Positions 26,253 to 36,439 of a stretch of 64,000 bases of DNA are shown here, piece after piece; within the stretch, counting starts at the first letter, position 1, and each line of letters starts with the position of its first letter. This DNA is from Zobellella maritima (GTDB taxonomy: Bacteria; Pseudomonadota; Gammaproteobacteria; Enterobacterales; Aeromonadaceae). A program made the translations under genes and the position numbers. The stretch covers positions 878,187-942,186 of the forward strand of contig NZ_QCZE01000001.1 of NCBI RefSeq assembly GCF_003075035.1, read 5' to 3'. Below the pieces are notes generated by a model. That model ran no database searches. It was not told the origin of the DNA and was given only the letters and a program-made list of their open reading frames with translations.

Positions 26253-27875
26253 ATGTACCTTGAGCATATTACTATCCGTAATTTCATGGGGCTCAACCAG
26301 CTTTCCCTGCCTCTGGAGCAGAGTACGGCCCTGATCGGCGAAAATGCCTGGGGCAAGACCAGCCTGTTTCGTGCCTTGTGGCGCCTGATGGGCCAGGGCT
26401 CCTGTTGTTATCAGTTTACCGATGAAGACTTTTACCGGGACGATACCGGTCCCGAGCCGGAGGAGTTGCAGATCATCCTCAGCTATCGAGAGCACAGGCC
26501 GGGGATCTGCGAGCACTCCAACCGTCTGGCGGCCCTGGCGCCGGTCTGGGTCAAGCATAAGGACGGCTACCACAGGGTGCATTATCGGGCAACGGGCCGG
26601 CGCACCCGGACCGGCGTCGAGACTGAGCATGACTTTATCGATGGTTCGGGGGCCCTGATCCCCCTGGACGCGCCGATGGGGCTGGTGCACCGGCTGATTG
26701 AAATGAACCCGGTATTTCGCCTGCGGGACTCCCGCGGGGCCCCCCAGGATTTGCCGATCGTGACCCTGGACGGTGATTACGAGCAATTGCTGAACCATTT
26801 GACCGAGCAGCTGGCTGAAGCAAAGGCTCTCAGCAAAGGCGATATCAAGGCGGGGCTGGATGCGGTTCGCCAGCTGTTTGAGCACTATTTCACTTCCCAG
26901 GGTGCAACCAGCCGGGCACCCAGGCGGGCCCAGGACATCGCCATTCACCCGGTCACTCTCGGCCAGTTGGGCAAGCTCAACGACTGGCAGCCGATGGGAG
27001 AAGACAGCGGACTGTCCCTGGCGCTGGCGGCCATTGCCCATACCATTTTGCAGGCCAGGGAGGGCAGGCCCATCGAAACCGGCGCCCGGCCCTTGCTGTT
27101 GATAGAAGATCCCGAAAGCCGCCTGCACCCGACCATGCTGGCGGTGACCTGGGGAGTGCTGGATCGCTTCCCGGGGCAGAAGCTGGTCACCACCAATTCG
27201 GGTGATCTGCTGTCGGCCTTTCCCCTCAATCAGCTGCGGCGGTTGGTGCGCGTTACCACCGAGACCCGCAGCTTTCACCTGGGCAATGAAAGGTACAGCG
27301 GCGAGGACATGCGGCGCATCGCCTTTCATGTGCGTATCAACCGGCCCATGTCGCTGTTTGCCCGCTACTGGTTGCTGGTGGAGGGCGAAACCGAAATCTG
27401 GCTGTTGTCCGAGCTGGCCCGGATCTGCGGCTATGTGCTGCCGGCGGAAGGCATCCGGGTGATCGAGTTTGCCCAGTGCGGCCATACCCCGCTGATCAAG
27501 GTTGCACGGGACTTCGGGATCGGCTGGCACCTGCTGACCGACGGTGACGAAGCCGGACAAAAATATGCCCAGGGTGTGCGCAGCCTGCTGCGTGGTGAAC
27601 GGGAAGCCGATCACCTGACCGTGCTGCCCCGGGCCGATATGGAAAATTACCTGTTTTATAACGGACTGGAAGACGTTTTTCGCCAGGAAGCCCAAGTTCA
27701 GGACAAACATACTCCGGCCGGCAAGATCATCGAGCGGGCCCTGAGCCGACGCAGCAAACCCGGTATGGCACTGGCGGTGGTCGAGGCCATTGAGATGCAG
27801 GGCCCAGAACGGGTGCCCATGGAATTACGGCAGATGTTTACTCGCATAGTCGCCATTGCCCGCCGACAAGGTTAA
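26253..27875 (+). CDS. ybjD: YbjD-like OLD-family ATP-dependent nuclease (DUF2813)
   Basis: 540 residues, against 552 in E. coli YbjD. The N-terminal SMC-like ATPase half has Walker A GENAWGKTS at residues 29-37 and the ABC signature/Walker B region LLLIEDPESRLHPTM near residue 283. The C-terminal half is a Toprim nuclease domain, with LLVEGETEIWLLSEL (about 374-388) and LTDGDEAGQKYA (about 428). OLD-family proteins include phage-exclusion and defence nucleases, but class 1 chromosomal YbjD has no proven role. The gene is not next to gajB or other defence genes. Confidence 0.85.
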   Translation: MYLEHITIRNFMGLNQLSLPLEQSTALIGENAWGKTSLFRALWRLMGQGSCCYQFTDEDFYRDDTGPEPEELQIILSYREHRPGICEHSNRLAALAPVWVKHKDGYHRVHYRATGRRTRTGVETEHDFIDGSGALIPLDAPMGLVHRLIEMNPVFRLRDSRGAPQDLPIVTLDGDYEQLLNHLTEQLAEAKALSKGDIKAGLDAVRQLFEHYFTSQGATSRAPRRAQDIAIHPVTLGQLGKLNDWQPMGEDSGLSLALAAIAHTILQAREGRPIETGARPLLLIEDPESRLHPTMLAVTWGVLDRFPGQKLVTTNSGDLLSAFPLNQLRRLVRVTTETRSFHLGNERYSGEDMRRIAFHVRINRPMSLFARYWLLVEGETEIWLLSELARICGYVLPAEGIRVIEFAQCGHTPLIKVARDFGIGWHLLTDGDEAGQKYAQGVRSLLRGEREADHLTVLPRADMENYLFYNGLEDVFRQEAQVQDKHTPAGKIIERALSRRSKPGMALAVVEAIEMQGPERVPMELRQMFTRIVAIARRQG

Positions 27876-27911
27876 TATGGCCGCCATTCAGAACCTGTGG
27901 AGAACATATTC

Positions 27912-28646
27912 ATGACAGAACTTCTGCCGGCGCGGTTGTTTGCGCCCCTGGCATTGACGGCGGTGACGGCCCTGGTACTGTTGGTCTGGGTGTTGCGTAA
28001 CGGTGATCTGTGTCCCGGCCAGCGACGTCGTATCGGTGACGGCATACTGTCGGTATGGACGGTATTCGGCCTGGCCCTGATGCTGGGCTTTGAAGCCGGC
28101 GTACAGACCCCACTGCTGTCGCTCGGCGGACTGGCGTTTGTGACCGGCCTTGGCACCGTGCTGTATCAGGCCCGGTTGCAGGGCAAGCGCAGCTTGTCGG
28201 TGAATTGGCACTACCCGGCGCTGGTACTGGCCACGCTCTGCGGTCTATGGCTGATAGGCATAACGGGCGGCGTCGCCTTGCTGGCGGCGGGTACCGGTGG
28301 TTGCGCATTTGCCCATCTGATCATGGTGAGGGCCAGGCATCGGCTGCAGGCCTTTAACACCTTGTTGCCGCTGGCTGGTATCGCATCTGCCGCCGGCTGG
28401 CTATTGGTGCTGTTGCTTCAGGCGGTCATGGCTGAGCGCGTTAATCACCAGGACATAACGTCCCTGATTGTGCCTTTCGTGCAGATGAGTGCGGCTGTGC
28501 TGGCCGGCTCACTGATATGGTTGTTGCCCTTGTTGCGTAAAGAACAGACAAAACCACCAGTTATTGCTGTTGCGGCTTTGTTAATGATTGGTGCGTTAAC
28601 CATAGGGCAGGGGATCATTTTTCAATTGTCGGTTAACATCAGTTAA
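27912..28646 (+). CDS. Unknown polytopic inner-membrane protein
   Basis: 244 residues, with about eight hydrophobic segments spread evenly and short basic loops (LRNGDLCPGQRRR, YQARLQGKRS, LLRKEQTKPP). The even TM spacing resembles small anchor or transporter-like proteins such as DmsC, but I see no diagnostic motif and make no functional claim. The start at 27912 has GGAG 9 nt upstream; a GTG five codons earlier is possible. It begins 36 bp after the ybjD-like stop, suggesting co-transcription. Confidence 0.65.
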   Translation: MTELLPARLFAPLALTAVTALVLLVWVLRNGDLCPGQRRRIGDGILSVWTVFGLALMLGFEAGVQTPLLSLGGLAFVTGLGTVLYQARLQGKRSLSVNWHYPALVLATLCGLWLIGITGGVALLAAGTGGCAFAHLIMVRARHRLQAFNTLLPLAGIASAAGWLLVLLLQAVMAERVNHQDITSLIVPFVQMSAAVLAGSLIWLLPLLRKEQTKPPVIAVAALLMIGALTIGQGIIFQLSVNIS

Positions 28647-28739
28647 ACATAAAAAATTTGCAGTGAATCACAAGTTTTTCTCGTTGTACTTGCCTTTCAC
28701 CGATATCTAGAATTCGCCTCCTGTCATCCGGAGGCCTTC

Positions 28740-29876
28740 ATGCACCTTATTCCCCTGTACACTCATCTGGTATTGCTCACCCTGGGCAATGCGTTTCTGG
28801 TTACCCTGGTGGCCATGACCCTCAAGGCGCAAGGGGCGCCGACCACCCAGATTGGCCTGGTGGGCTCGGCATTTTATCTGGGCATGCTGGGTGCCAGTTT
28901 CTTTGCCGACAAGATGATCCGTGGACTGGGCCATGTGCGTACCCTGGTGCTGTGTTGTGCCGGCCTGACCATGGGGGCGTTGGCGCTGAGCTGGACCGAT
29001 TTGATGCCAGCCTGGTTTATGCTGCGCATGCTGGCGGGCATGGCGGCTGCCATCGGTTTTGTGGCGGTCGAAAGCTGGGTCCTTGGGGTGGCGCCGCTGC
29101 ACCGGCGTTCCAGTGCCATGGCCCGTTATATGCTGGTGTATTACTTCAGCTATGGCATCAGCCAGCTGTTTATCGACTGGATCCCCGTAACCAGCAGCCT
29201 GGGCTTCTGGCTGGCCGCCGGCTTGTGTGCGTTATCCGTGTTGCCGCTGATCGGGGCGCGCCGGCCGGAGTTATCGAATGAGTCTGAATGTGCCCCTGCT
29301 TCGGGCAAGCCACCCCGCGCCGATCGGGCCCTGGGTCTGGCTGGTTGCCTGGTGGCGGGCATGTTGCTCGGCGGCCTCTATGCGCTGATGCCGATCCAGC
29401 TGCAGCAGATCGCCAGGCCAGAGGAAATGGGGCTCTACATGGCCTGGCTTATCCTCTGTGGCATGGCCTTCCAGCTGCCCAACGGCAGCCTGGCCGATCG
29501 TTGGGGCAAGCGCACCATGATGGTGGTGCAGACCCTGATGGTGGGACTGGGATGCCTGCTGTTATGGGAATTCAGGACCGGCTGGAGCCTGATCCTGGCG
29601 TTCAGTCTGCTGGGAGCCGGGGCCTTTACCCTGTATCCGACCACCATGTCCTATGCCTGTGGCAAGATGCACGGCCATGCCCTGGTTAAAATGACCCAGA
29701 AGCTGATGTTCGCCTACAGCATCGGCTCACTGACCGGCCCCATGATCGCCGGCATCCTGCTGGAAAAGCACCAGTTCGGGCTGTTCCTGTTTATTATCCT
29801 GCTGGTCGCGGGCTGGGCGTTGTGGCTGCTGCTGGTAAGACTGGTGCTGGACAAGCCCCTGGGCAACACCGCCTGA
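28740..29876 (+). CDS. MFS transporter, YcaD type
   Basis: 378 residues and about twelve membrane segments. It carries the MFS loop signature between TM2 and TM3 (GMLGASFFADKMIRGLGHVRTL) and again in the second half (QLPNGSLADRWGKRT). FVAVESWVLGVAPLHRRSSAMARYMLVYYFSYGISQL is the portion most like E. coli YcaD. The substrate is unknown. A CCGGAGG site precedes the ATG. Confidence 0.82.
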   Translation: MHLIPLYTHLVLLTLGNAFLVTLVAMTLKAQGAPTTQIGLVGSAFYLGMLGASFFADKMIRGLGHVRTLVLCCAGLTMGALALSWTDLMPAWFMLRMLAGMAAAIGFVAVESWVLGVAPLHRRSSAMARYMLVYYFSYGISQLFIDWIPVTSSLGFWLAAGLCALSVLPLIGARRPELSNESECAPASGKPPRADRALGLAGCLVAGMLLGGLYALMPIQLQQIARPEEMGLYMAWLILCGMAFQLPNGSLADRWGKRTMMVVQTLMVGLGCLLLWEFRTGWSLILAFSLLGAGAFTLYPTTMSYACGKMHGHALVKMTQKLMFAYSIGSLTGPMIAGILLEKHQFGLFLFIILLVAGWALWLLLVRLVLDKPLGNTA

Positions 29877-29890
29877 TAGCGGGGTTTTAT

Positions 29891-30028
29891 CCCTGCTAGT
29901 AGGGGCGACTTCGGGCTTTGGGTTGGTGGTAGCTGGGGCGACCTCGCCGCGAGTTGCCTGACGCCTGTGATGAAACGTGATGCCCCTGCAGCCAACTCGC
30001 CACGGGGTCGGGCCTTTCATCTCTCGTG
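29891..30028. repeat. REP-like palindromes between the MFS gene and slyB
   Basis: Several fragments of the window's palindrome family occur: AGTAGGGGCGACTTCGG, GTAGCTGGGGCGACCTCGCCGCGAG, and a closing CTCGCCACGGGGTCG. The remainder of the gap to 30239 shows no gene. A short self-complementary AAGCCTGTTTC/GAAACAGGCTT hairpin lies at 30042-30069. Confidence 0.55.
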
Positions 30029-30041
30029 GGAGTCATTCCAC

Positions 30042-30069
30042 AAAGCCTGTTTCATTTGAAACAGGCTTT
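30042..30069 (+). terminator. Hairpin upstream of slyB
   Basis: AAGCCTGTTTC and GAAACAGGCTT form an 11-bp stem. The downstream tail (TGACTTTTTAG) has a short T-run, so this could terminate the MFS transcript. Confidence 0.5.
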
Positions 30070-30239
30070 GACTTTTTAGTGCTCCTGTTTTTTGATGAAC
30101 ATGGCCGATCAAAACAGCGTTGTCGGTGTATGTGTAGCTAATAGTCGGAAGTTTGCAAGAAAAGGGCTGGTCTATACTTTCAGCAGGCAAAGAGATCATC
30201 GTCTGCACCTTAAATGAGGTTATGACGCGGGGGAAGTAG

Positions 30240-30713
30240 ATGAAGCTGAAATCCATAGCAATAGTATTGGCGCTGGGCACCTTGTCCTTGGGCGGTTGCA
30301 GCACCACCGATGTGTATTCGGGGGATGTCTACCGCAGCAGCGAGGCCAACCGGGCGCAGACGGTGACCTTTGGTACCATCGTTTCGGTACGTCCGGTAAC
30401 CATACAGGCGGGTGACAAGGATCCCAATGTTTTGGGGACTGTCGGCGGCGGTGTGGTCGGCGGCATGTTGGGTCATCAGGTAGGTGGTGGCAGCGGACGC
30501 TCGCTGGCCACTGCCGGTGGGGCCATTCTTGGTGTTATGGCCGGCTCCAAGATTGAAGACAAGGCAAGCCAGATTAGTGCCGTTGAGCTGGGGGTCAGGA
30601 CCGATGCCGGTGAAGATCTGGTCATAGTGCAGAAAGCCGACCGCAGTTGGCAAGCCGGGCAGCGGGTTAGGCTGATCGGCACCCACAGCAATATGAGCGT
30701 GGTGCCCTACTGA
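30240..30713 (+). CDS. slyB: SlyB/Pcp-type glycine-zipper outer-membrane lipoprotein
   Basis: 157 residues. The signal peptide has a lipobox, LSLGGC (Cys20). Mature residues include ANRAQTVTFGTIVSVRPVTIQ and the glycine-zipper hairpin VGGGVVGGMLGHQVGGGSGR...GGAILGVMAGSKIED. The C-terminal beta domain ends in QRVRLIGTHSNMSVVPY. SlyB/PcpC proteins strengthen the outer membrane under stress and are often PhoP-controlled; no PhoP box was seen here. Confidence 0.92.
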   Translation: MKLKSIAIVLALGTLSLGGCSTTDVYSGDVYRSSEANRAQTVTFGTIVSVRPVTIQAGDKDPNVLGTVGGGVVGGMLGHQVGGGSGRSLATAGGAILGVMAGSKIEDKASQISAVELGVRTDAGEDLVIVQKADRSWQAGQRVRLIGTHSNMSVVPY

Positions 30714-30735
30714 CGACAGCTAACCGAAAAATCAT

Positions 30736-30769
30736 AAAAAAGCGCTTCTTTTCAGAAGCGCTTTTTTTT
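30736..30769. terminator. Bidirectional terminator, slyB / 27-codon gene
   Basis: A 14-bp stem including A/T ends (30736-30749 with 30754-30767) is flanked by A-runs on the left and T-runs on the right. It therefore works in both directions and serves slyB and the convergent small gene. Confidence 0.9.
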
Positions 30770-30823
30770 AAAGGGAATATCTTTATTTATTAGTGTTTTA
30801 CAGTCCTGTCTTCCCGGGCTCAG

Positions 30824-30907
30824 TTAAAATTGTGCCAAAGAAGGTACAGAGACGGCCACTACGGCCGCACAGACTGTAAAAATGATAGTTATGATTAACT
30901 CTTTCAT
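30824..30907 (-). CDS. 27-residue hydrophobic small protein
   Basis: ATG at 30905-30907, stop at 30824-30826. The product begins MKELIITIIFTVCAAV and ends SVPSLAQF: one basic/acidic pair, then a single hydrophobic segment of about 20 residues. A strong GAGGAAGG Shine-Dalgarno lies 6 nt before the ATG, a sigma-70 promoter (30941-30969) sits just upstream, and a bidirectional terminator follows. It is either a single-span membrane microprotein or a signal peptide-like secreted leader. The family is unknown. Confidence 0.7.
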   Translation of the reverse strand: MKELIITIIFTVCAAVVAVSVPSLAQF

Positions 30908-30940
30908 TTTTTACCTTCCTCAACAGTGATCTGTGTAGTC

Positions 30941-30969
30941 AATATACGGGCTTGCTGTGTCCTTTTCAA
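30941..30969 (-). promoter_or_regulatory. Sigma-70 promoter of the 27-codon gene
   Basis: On the minus strand TTGAAA (30964-30969) is separated by exactly 17 nt from TATATT (30941-30946). The expected 5' leader is about 27 nt. Confidence 0.75.
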
Positions 30970-31283
30970 TCCATGTTTTGTTATTTTGTGGGGTATGTGC
31001 CAGATATATTATGAAATCCTTATTTGTGTTTCTTTAATTTCATGAAATGCACTATGAAAAGCTTTTTTGGGGGTGTGGTCTATGGGTTTTGTTTTTAATT
31101 TAACCATAAATAACATTTATTTATGGGGTTAATGTGTGTTTTTATGGTTTTTTGATTAGAAATGTTGGTGCTCCGGTTTTTTTAGGTGGCGAGGAGATTT
31201 TCTGCATTTTGTTGGGCAAATTCTGACGTGAACGCTAGCCTTACTGGTTACAAAAACAATAATGAGCACAGCGGGAGCGGGAC
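30970..31283. other. AT-rich upstream region of the LuxR-type gene
   Basis: About 310 bp, markedly AT-rich compared with flanking genes, with several poly-T and poly-A tracts. No credible gene was found. The region likely holds the promoter of the regulator at 31284 and could bind nucleoid proteins such as H-NS. Confidence 0.4.
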
Positions 31284-32288
31284 ATGGCGGCGGTAGTAGC
31301 TCGGGCGCGGCTTTTGTTACTGTTGAGCAGAATGTACGACAGCGGTGCCGGGAGGGAGGAACTCAACCTGACCCTGGGATTGTTATGTCGGGAACTCGCC
31401 CTGGACGGTATGACCCTGGCGTTAAGCCCGAAGGGGGATTCAACGGATCCCGGAGGGTGGCATTATTTCGATGCTGGTCGATGTTATCGCAACCAGGGGG
31501 AATTCGGCCGGCTGCTTGCCGAGCGGGAGCCGCTCGGCACCGAGGGTTGCTATCCATTCGGCCGGAGTATCCGGGGATTTGTGCTGCCACGGGGACAGGA
31601 GGCGGGCGGCGGCGTGCTGGTGGTGCAGGGCGGACAGGGCTTGCCGGAATGGCTGGCCATGCTTCGGCAGCTGGCGGAGCAACTGGCCCTTTGGCAGTTG
31701 CATTACTGGTCGCTGCATCGCTTAAGGGAACAGAACCGTTGTTTGCGCTACTGGATAAATGCGACTGAGCGCCCCCAGTTGTTGCTTTGCGGTGAGTATT
31801 GCCTGGTCGAGGCCAACCGGGCTGCACACAGGCTGCTCGACGGTGAGCTGGGAGTCCGGCTCGACGCTAATGGCCAGCTGCAGGTATGCCTGGGCGAACC
31901 CGCTGGCCTGGGCCGTTGGCGCTCCCTGGCGTTACTGGCAGGGGGGCTGACCGAGGATCATCTGCGGCTGGTGCTGGACACCGGGCAGGGCGCCCTGGTC
32001 ATGCATGTGATGCCCCTGCGTAACCACCGGCAGCATTGGCTGCTGACCCTCAAGGATCCGGATTATCAGCCTAATGTGGACGCCGACAGTCTGGGCTGTC
32101 TGTTTGAGCTGACCCGCACGGAAAAAGAACTGCTGATCCTGCTGGGCAAAGGCTGCAGCAGTCGGGAGATTGCCAGCTACCGATGCGTTAGCAGGGAAAC
32201 GGTGCGCTCAACCCTGAAGTCCATCTTCCAGAAAACCGGCTGCCATCGGCAAAGCGACTTGCTGCTGCTGATGCAGGCTATGAGTTAG
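31284..32288 (+). CDS. LuxR-type HTH transcriptional regulator with an unclassified sensor region
   Basis: 334 residues. The last 60 or so (LFELTRTEKELLILLGKGCSSREIASYRCVSRETVRSTLKSIFQKTG) form a LuxR/GerE helix-turn-helix. The N-terminal 260 residues show no receiver Asp motif and no acyl-homoserine-lactone signature; the pattern could be a degenerate GAF- or PAS-like sensor (WINATERPQLLLCGEYCLVEANRAAHRLL is PAS-like). GGAG lies 6 nt before the start. It is followed by hrpA after 53 bp, without obvious functional link. Confidence 0.75.
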   Translation: MAAVVARARLLLLLSRMYDSGAGREELNLTLGLLCRELALDGMTLALSPKGDSTDPGGWHYFDAGRCYRNQGEFGRLLAEREPLGTEGCYPFGRSIRGFVLPRGQEAGGGVLVVQGGQGLPEWLAMLRQLAEQLALWQLHYWSLHRLREQNRCLRYWINATERPQLLLCGEYCLVEANRAAHRLLDGELGVRLDANGQLQVCLGEPAGLGRWRSLALLAGGLTEDHLRLVLDTGQGALVMHVMPLRNHRQHWLLTLKDPDYQPNVDADSLGCLFELTRTEKELLILLGKGCSSREIASYRCVSRETVRSTLKSIFQKTGCHRQSDLLLLMQAMS

Positions 32289-32359
32289 CCCGGACTCCAT
32301 TCCGGCCCCGTTTCTGTTAATATGCGCGCCATTTAGCGTGCGTGTTTTGGGGATTTGGT

Positions 32360-35300
32360 TTGTCTGTTGAGCAATTGCTGGCCCAATTAAAAGAGTGCAG
32401 GGGAGCGGATCGGGGGCGTTTTCGCCGCCGCCTGCAGGGTATCGAAAAGCTGGCCGAGGCCAAACGCCAGCAGGTGTTGGCGCGGATAGGCGCGGATCTG
32501 GCGGCCTCCCGCGCCGAGCGCGGCCGTCGCCTGGGATTGCTGGCCCAACCCATTCACTACCCGGCCCAGTTGCCGGTGAGCGACAAGCGCGAGACCATCA
32601 AGCAAGCCATTCAGGACAACCAGGTGGTGATCATCGCCGGTGAAACCGGCTCGGGCAAAACCACCCAGATCCCCAAGATGTGCCTGGAGCTGGGCCTGGG
32701 GGTGGACGGCACCATAGGCCATACCCAGCCCCGGCGACTGGCGGCGCGCAGCGTGGCCAAGCGGCTGGCGGACGAACTGGGTTGCGAGCTGGGCGAGCGG
32801 GTCGGTTACAAGGTGCGTTTTAACGATCAGGTGAGCGCCGAGACTCAGGTCAAGCTGATGACCGACGGCATGCTGCTGGCAGAAATCCAGCAGGACCGTC
32901 AGCTGCGCCAGTACGACACCATTATCATCGACGAAGCCCACGAACGCAGCCTGAATATCGACTTTATTCTCGGCTACCTGCGGCAGCTGTTGCCTAAACG
33001 GCCGGATCTGAAGGTGATCATCACCTCGGCCACCATAGATCCGGAGCGCTTCTCCCGTCATTTCAACGATGCGCCCATCATTACGGTATCGGGTCGTACC
33101 TATCCGGTGGAGCTACGTTACCGGCCGCTGGTGGTAGACGACACCGAGCGGGATCAGCTGCAGGGTATTTTCGATGCGGTGGCCGAGCTCACCAAAGAAG
33201 GGCCCGGCGACATTCTGATCTTTATGAACGGCGAGCGGGAGATCCGCGATACCGCCGACGCGCTCAACAAGCAGCAGCTGCGCCATACCGAGATAGTGCC
33301 GCTCTATTCCCGGCTGTCCAACGCTGAGCAGAACCGCATTTTCGAATCCCACACAGGGCGTCGCATCGTGCTGGCCACCAACGTGGCGGAAACCTCGCTC
33401 ACCGTGCCCGGCATCCGCTACGTGATCGATCCGGGTACCGCACGTATCAGTCGCTATTCCCACCGTACCAAGGTGCAGCGGCTGCCGATCGAGCCTGTGT
33501 CCCAGGCCAGTGCCAACCAGCGCATGGGCCGTTGCGGCCGGGTGGAGGCGGGTGTCTGTATCCGCCTGTATGGTGAAGACGACTTTATCAACCGACCCGA
33601 GTTTACCGACCCGGAGATACTGCGCACCAACCTGGCCTCGGTCATCCTGCAGATGCTGTCTCTGGGACTGGGTGACATCAGTGCCTTTCCTTTTGTTGAG
33701 CCGCCCGAGAAAAAGCATATCAGCGACGGCGTGCGCCTGCTGGAAGAACTGGGGGCGGTCAATGAGCAGCAGGGCCAACTCAAGCTTACTCCACTGGGTC
33801 GCGACTTGTCGCGGCTGCCGGTGGACCCGCGTCTGGCGCGCATGGTGCTGGCGGCGCGCGATTATGGGTGCGTAACCGAGGTGATGGTGATCACCGCCGC
33901 GCTCAGCATCCAGGACCCCCGTGAGCGGCCGCTCGACAAGCAGCAGGCGGCGGCCGAGTTGCATCGCCGCTTTGCCGATGCCGACTCGGATTTTGTGGCC
34001 TTCCTCAACCTGTGGAATTACCTGAAGCAACAGCAAAAGGCCTTGAGCGGCAACCAGTTCCGCAAACAATGTATGAGTGAGTTCCTCAATTACCTGCGGG
34101 TGCGCGAATGGCAGGATATCTATAGCCAGCTGCGGCTGGTGGTGCGGGAGCTGGGCTTTCCGCTGAACAGCGAGCCTGCCGATCCCACCAGCCTGCATCG
34201 GGCCCTGCTCACCGGCCTGCTCAGCCATGTGGGCATGCGCGATGGCGATAAGAAAGAGATACTGGGCGCGCGTAACGCCCGCTTCCATATTGTGCCCGGC
34301 TCGGCGTTGTTCAAGAAGCCGCCCCGCTGGCTGATGGTGGCCGAACTGACCGAAACCCACCGGCTTTACGGCCGTATCGCCGCCCGCATCGATCAAGGCT
34401 GGCTGGAAGATGCCGGTGCCCATTTGCTCAAGTCCAGCTACAGCGAACCCTACTGGTCGAAGAAACAGGGGGCGGTGATGGGCTACCTGAGCCAGAGCCT
34501 GTTCGGCCTGCCGGTGGTGGTGCGCCGTCGGGTTAATTATTCCAGCGTGGATCCCAAACTCTGCCGTGAGCTGCTTATTCGCCAGGCCCTGGTTGAAGGG
34601 GAGCTGCACACCCGGCACACATTCTTTCACCACAACCGGGCGTTGCTGGAGCAGGCCGAAACCCTGGAGCACAAGTCGCGGCGTCGGGATCTGGTGATCG
34701 ACGACGAGACCCTGTTCCGTTTTTACGACGAGCGGCTGCCCGCCGACCTTGTTTCCATTCGTCATTTCGACAAGTGGTGGAAAACGGCGGGTAAGGCCAA
34801 CCCGGAGCTGCTGCATTTTACCGAAGAGATGCTGCTCAACGAGCGCGCCGGCGCCGTGACCACCCGCGACTACCCGGACGCCTGGCAGCACGACGGCCTG
34901 AACCTGCCCCTGGACTACCAGTTTGAGCCGGGCAAGGAAGAAGACGGCGTAACCGTGCGCATTCCGCTGCCGCTGCTCAACCAGGTGGCCGCAGGACCGT
35001 TCGAATGGCAGGTGCCGGGATTGCGCCGGGAGCTGCTGGTGGCACTGATAAAATCCCTGCCCAAGCCCATGCGTAAGCACTTTGTGCCGGCGCCCAACTT
35101 TGCCGAGGCGTTGCTGGCGGCCATGACCCCGTTCGAGGGGCCGCTGCTCGACCAGATGGAAAAACACCTGCGGCGCATGACCGGGGTCACCGTACCTCGG
35201 GAGGACTGGGACTGGAGCGCGCTGCCGCCCCATCTCATCATGCGCTTTGCGGTGGTGGACGCCGCCGGCAAGGAATTGGCCGCTGGCCGGGATCTGGACG

Positions 35301-36235
35301 CCATCAAGCTTATCCTGCAGGGCCAGGTGCAGACTGCGCTCACCGAGGCGGTGGATGACGACCGCTTCGAGCAGGACGGGCTGCTTGAATTTCCGGACCG
35401 GGCCATTCCGCATAGCTTTGCCGCCAAACGGGCCGGCTTTGAGGTAAAGGCCTATCCGGCGCTCGTCGATCAGGGAGACAGCGTGGCCCTGCAACTGTGT
35501 GAAGACGAAGCCGGCCAGGCCCAGGCCATGTGGGACGGCCAGTGCAAGCTCTTGCTGCTGCAACTGCCGTCGCCCATCAAATATCTGCAGGACAAGCTGC
35601 CCAACAAAGCCAAGCTGGGACTGTATTTCAACCCCTACGGCAAGGTGCTGGATCTGGTGGACGACTGCATTCGCGCCGGTATTCATACGCTTATGCGCCA
35701 GCACGGTGCACCGGCCTGGACCCCCAAAGATTTCGACACACTGAAAGACCAGGTGGCCGGCGAGCTCAACCCGACTGTAGCGGCCATTGCCCTGCAGGTG
35801 GAAGACGTGCTGAGTCGGGCCCAGGGTATCAAGAAGCGGCTCAAGGGCAAGATAGATCTCGCCATGGCGATGGCGATGTCGGACATTCAGGCCCAGCTGG
35901 ACGGGCTTATCTACCGGGGTTTTGTGACCGACACCGGCGGCGAACGGCTGAAGGATGTGCAGCGTTACCTGGATGCCCTGTCGAAGCGGCTGGACAAGCT
36001 GGTCATAGATCCGCACCGGGACCGGGCTCACCTGCTGAAAATTCAGAATGTGCAGACCGCCTATCAGGCGCTGCTCAATAAGCAGCCCAGGGGCAAGCCG
36101 TTGGCGCTCGAGGTGAAGGAAATCCGCTGGATGATAGAAGAGCTGCGGGTATCGTATTTTGCCCAGACCTTGGGTACGCCGTACCCGATCTCCGACAAGC
36201 GCATCCTGCAGCAGATAGCGGGCCTGGGTAGCTAA
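32360..36235 (+). CDS. hrpA: ATP-dependent RNA helicase HrpA
   Basis: About 1291 residues, close to the 1300 of E. coli HrpA. It is a DEAH-box helicase involved in mRNA processing and in rescue of stalled ribosomes. Walker [11 protein letters not shown] lies near residue 96 and DEAHERS near 190. [15 protein letters not shown] and QRMGRCGRV follow in the correct order. The HA2 and OB domains and the long HrpA-specific C-terminal region (DUF3418) are complete. I favour TTG 32360 as the start, since GGGG lies 7 nt upstream; GTG 32342 is in frame and would add six residues. Confidence 0.95.
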   Translation: MSVEQLLAQLKECRGADRGRFRRRLQGIEKLAEAKRQQVLARIGADLAASRAERGRRLGLLAQPIHYPAQLPVSDKRETIKQAIQDNQVVIIAGETGSGKTTQIPKMCLELGLGVDGTIGHTQPRRLAARSVAKRLADELGCELGERVGYKVRFNDQVSAETQVKLMTDGMLLAEIQQDRQLRQYDTIIIDEAHERSLNIDFILGYLRQLLPKRPDLKVIITSATIDPERFSRHFNDAPIITVSGRTYPVELRYRPLVVDDTERDQLQGIFDAVAELTKEGPGDILIFMNGEREIRDTADALNKQQLRHTEIVPLYSRLSNAEQNRIFESHTGRRIVLATNVAETSLTVPGIRYVIDPGTARISRYSHRTKVQRLPIEPVSQASANQRMGRCGRVEAGVCIRLYGEDDFINRPEFTDPEILRTNLASVILQMLSLGLGDISAFPFVEPPEKKHISDGVRLLEELGAVNEQQGQLKLTPLGRDLSRLPVDPRLARMVLAARDYGCVTEVMVITAALSIQDPRERPLDKQQAAAELHRRFADADSDFVAFLNLWNYLKQQQKALSGNQFRKQCMSEFLNYLRVREWQDIYSQLRLVVRELGFPLNSEPADPTSLHRALLTGLLSHVGMRDGDKKEILGARNARFHIVPGSALFKKPPRWLMVAELTETHRLYGRIAARIDQGWLEDAGAHLLKSSYSEPYWSKKQGAVMGYLSQSLFGLPVVVRRRVNYSSVDPKLCRELLIRQALVEGELHTRHTFFHHNRALLEQAETLEHKSRRRDLVIDDETLFRFYDERLPADLVSIRHFDKWWKTAGKANPELLHFTEEMLLNERAGAVTTRDYPDAWQHDGLNLPLDYQFEPGKEEDGVTVRIPLPLLNQVAAGPFEWQVPGLRRELLVALIKSLPKPMRKHFVPAPNFAEALLAAMTPFEGPLLDQMEKHLRRMTGVTVPREDWDWSALPPHLIMRFAVVDAAGKELAAGRDLDAIKLILQGQVQTALTEAVDDDRFEQDGLLEFPDRAIPHSFAAKRAGFEVKAYPALVDQGDSVALQLCEDEAGQAQAMWDGQCKLLLLQLPSPIKYLQDKLPNKAKLGLYFNPYGKVLDLVDDCIRAGIHTLMRQHGAPAWTPKDFDTLKDQVAGELNPTVAAIALQVEDVLSRAQGIKKRLKGKIDLAMAMAMSDIQAQLDGLIYRGFVTDTGGERLKDVQRYLDALSKRLDKLVIDPHRDRAHLLKIQNVQTAYQALLNKQPRGKPLALEVKEIRWMIEELRVSYFAQTLGTPYPISDKRILQQIAGLGS

Positions 36236-36339
36236 AGAGCAATTACAGGAAGCCCGATCCTGGCCGATGGACTAGTGTAGGATATCGGATATCGGATATC
36301 GGGCGATAGACAGAAACCTGGTCCCGGGAAGATGGCCAA

Positions 36340-36385
36340 TGTGGGAGGCCGGAGCTCGCGGCGAGTTGGCCATCAGGCAATTCCA
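36340..36385. repeat. REP-like fragment upstream of rplY
   Basis: GTGGGAGGCCGGAGCTCGCGGCGAGTTGG followed by CCATCAGGC is a half-copy of the window's palindrome family. A tandem ATCGGAT-type triplet (36283-36302) precedes it. The gap from 36236 to 36521 has no other gene. Confidence 0.45.
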
Positions 36386-36439
36386 CATACTCAAGGCACG
36401 ACAGCATATTGCTTTCGGCCTATTTCCTTGCTCCTCCGT

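Noticed and set aside
26253-27875. Gabija-type defence system
   Set aside because: The OLD-type nuclease matches chromosomal YbjD in length and layout, and no gajB-like helicase is adjacent.
33113-36031. A 972-codon open frame antisense to hrpA
   Set aside because: It is the reverse strand of a complete, motif-rich hrpA. High GC with biased third codon positions produces such long antisense frames; similar ones lie opposite htpG, fumA, metG and apbC. No ribosome binding site or known motif is present.
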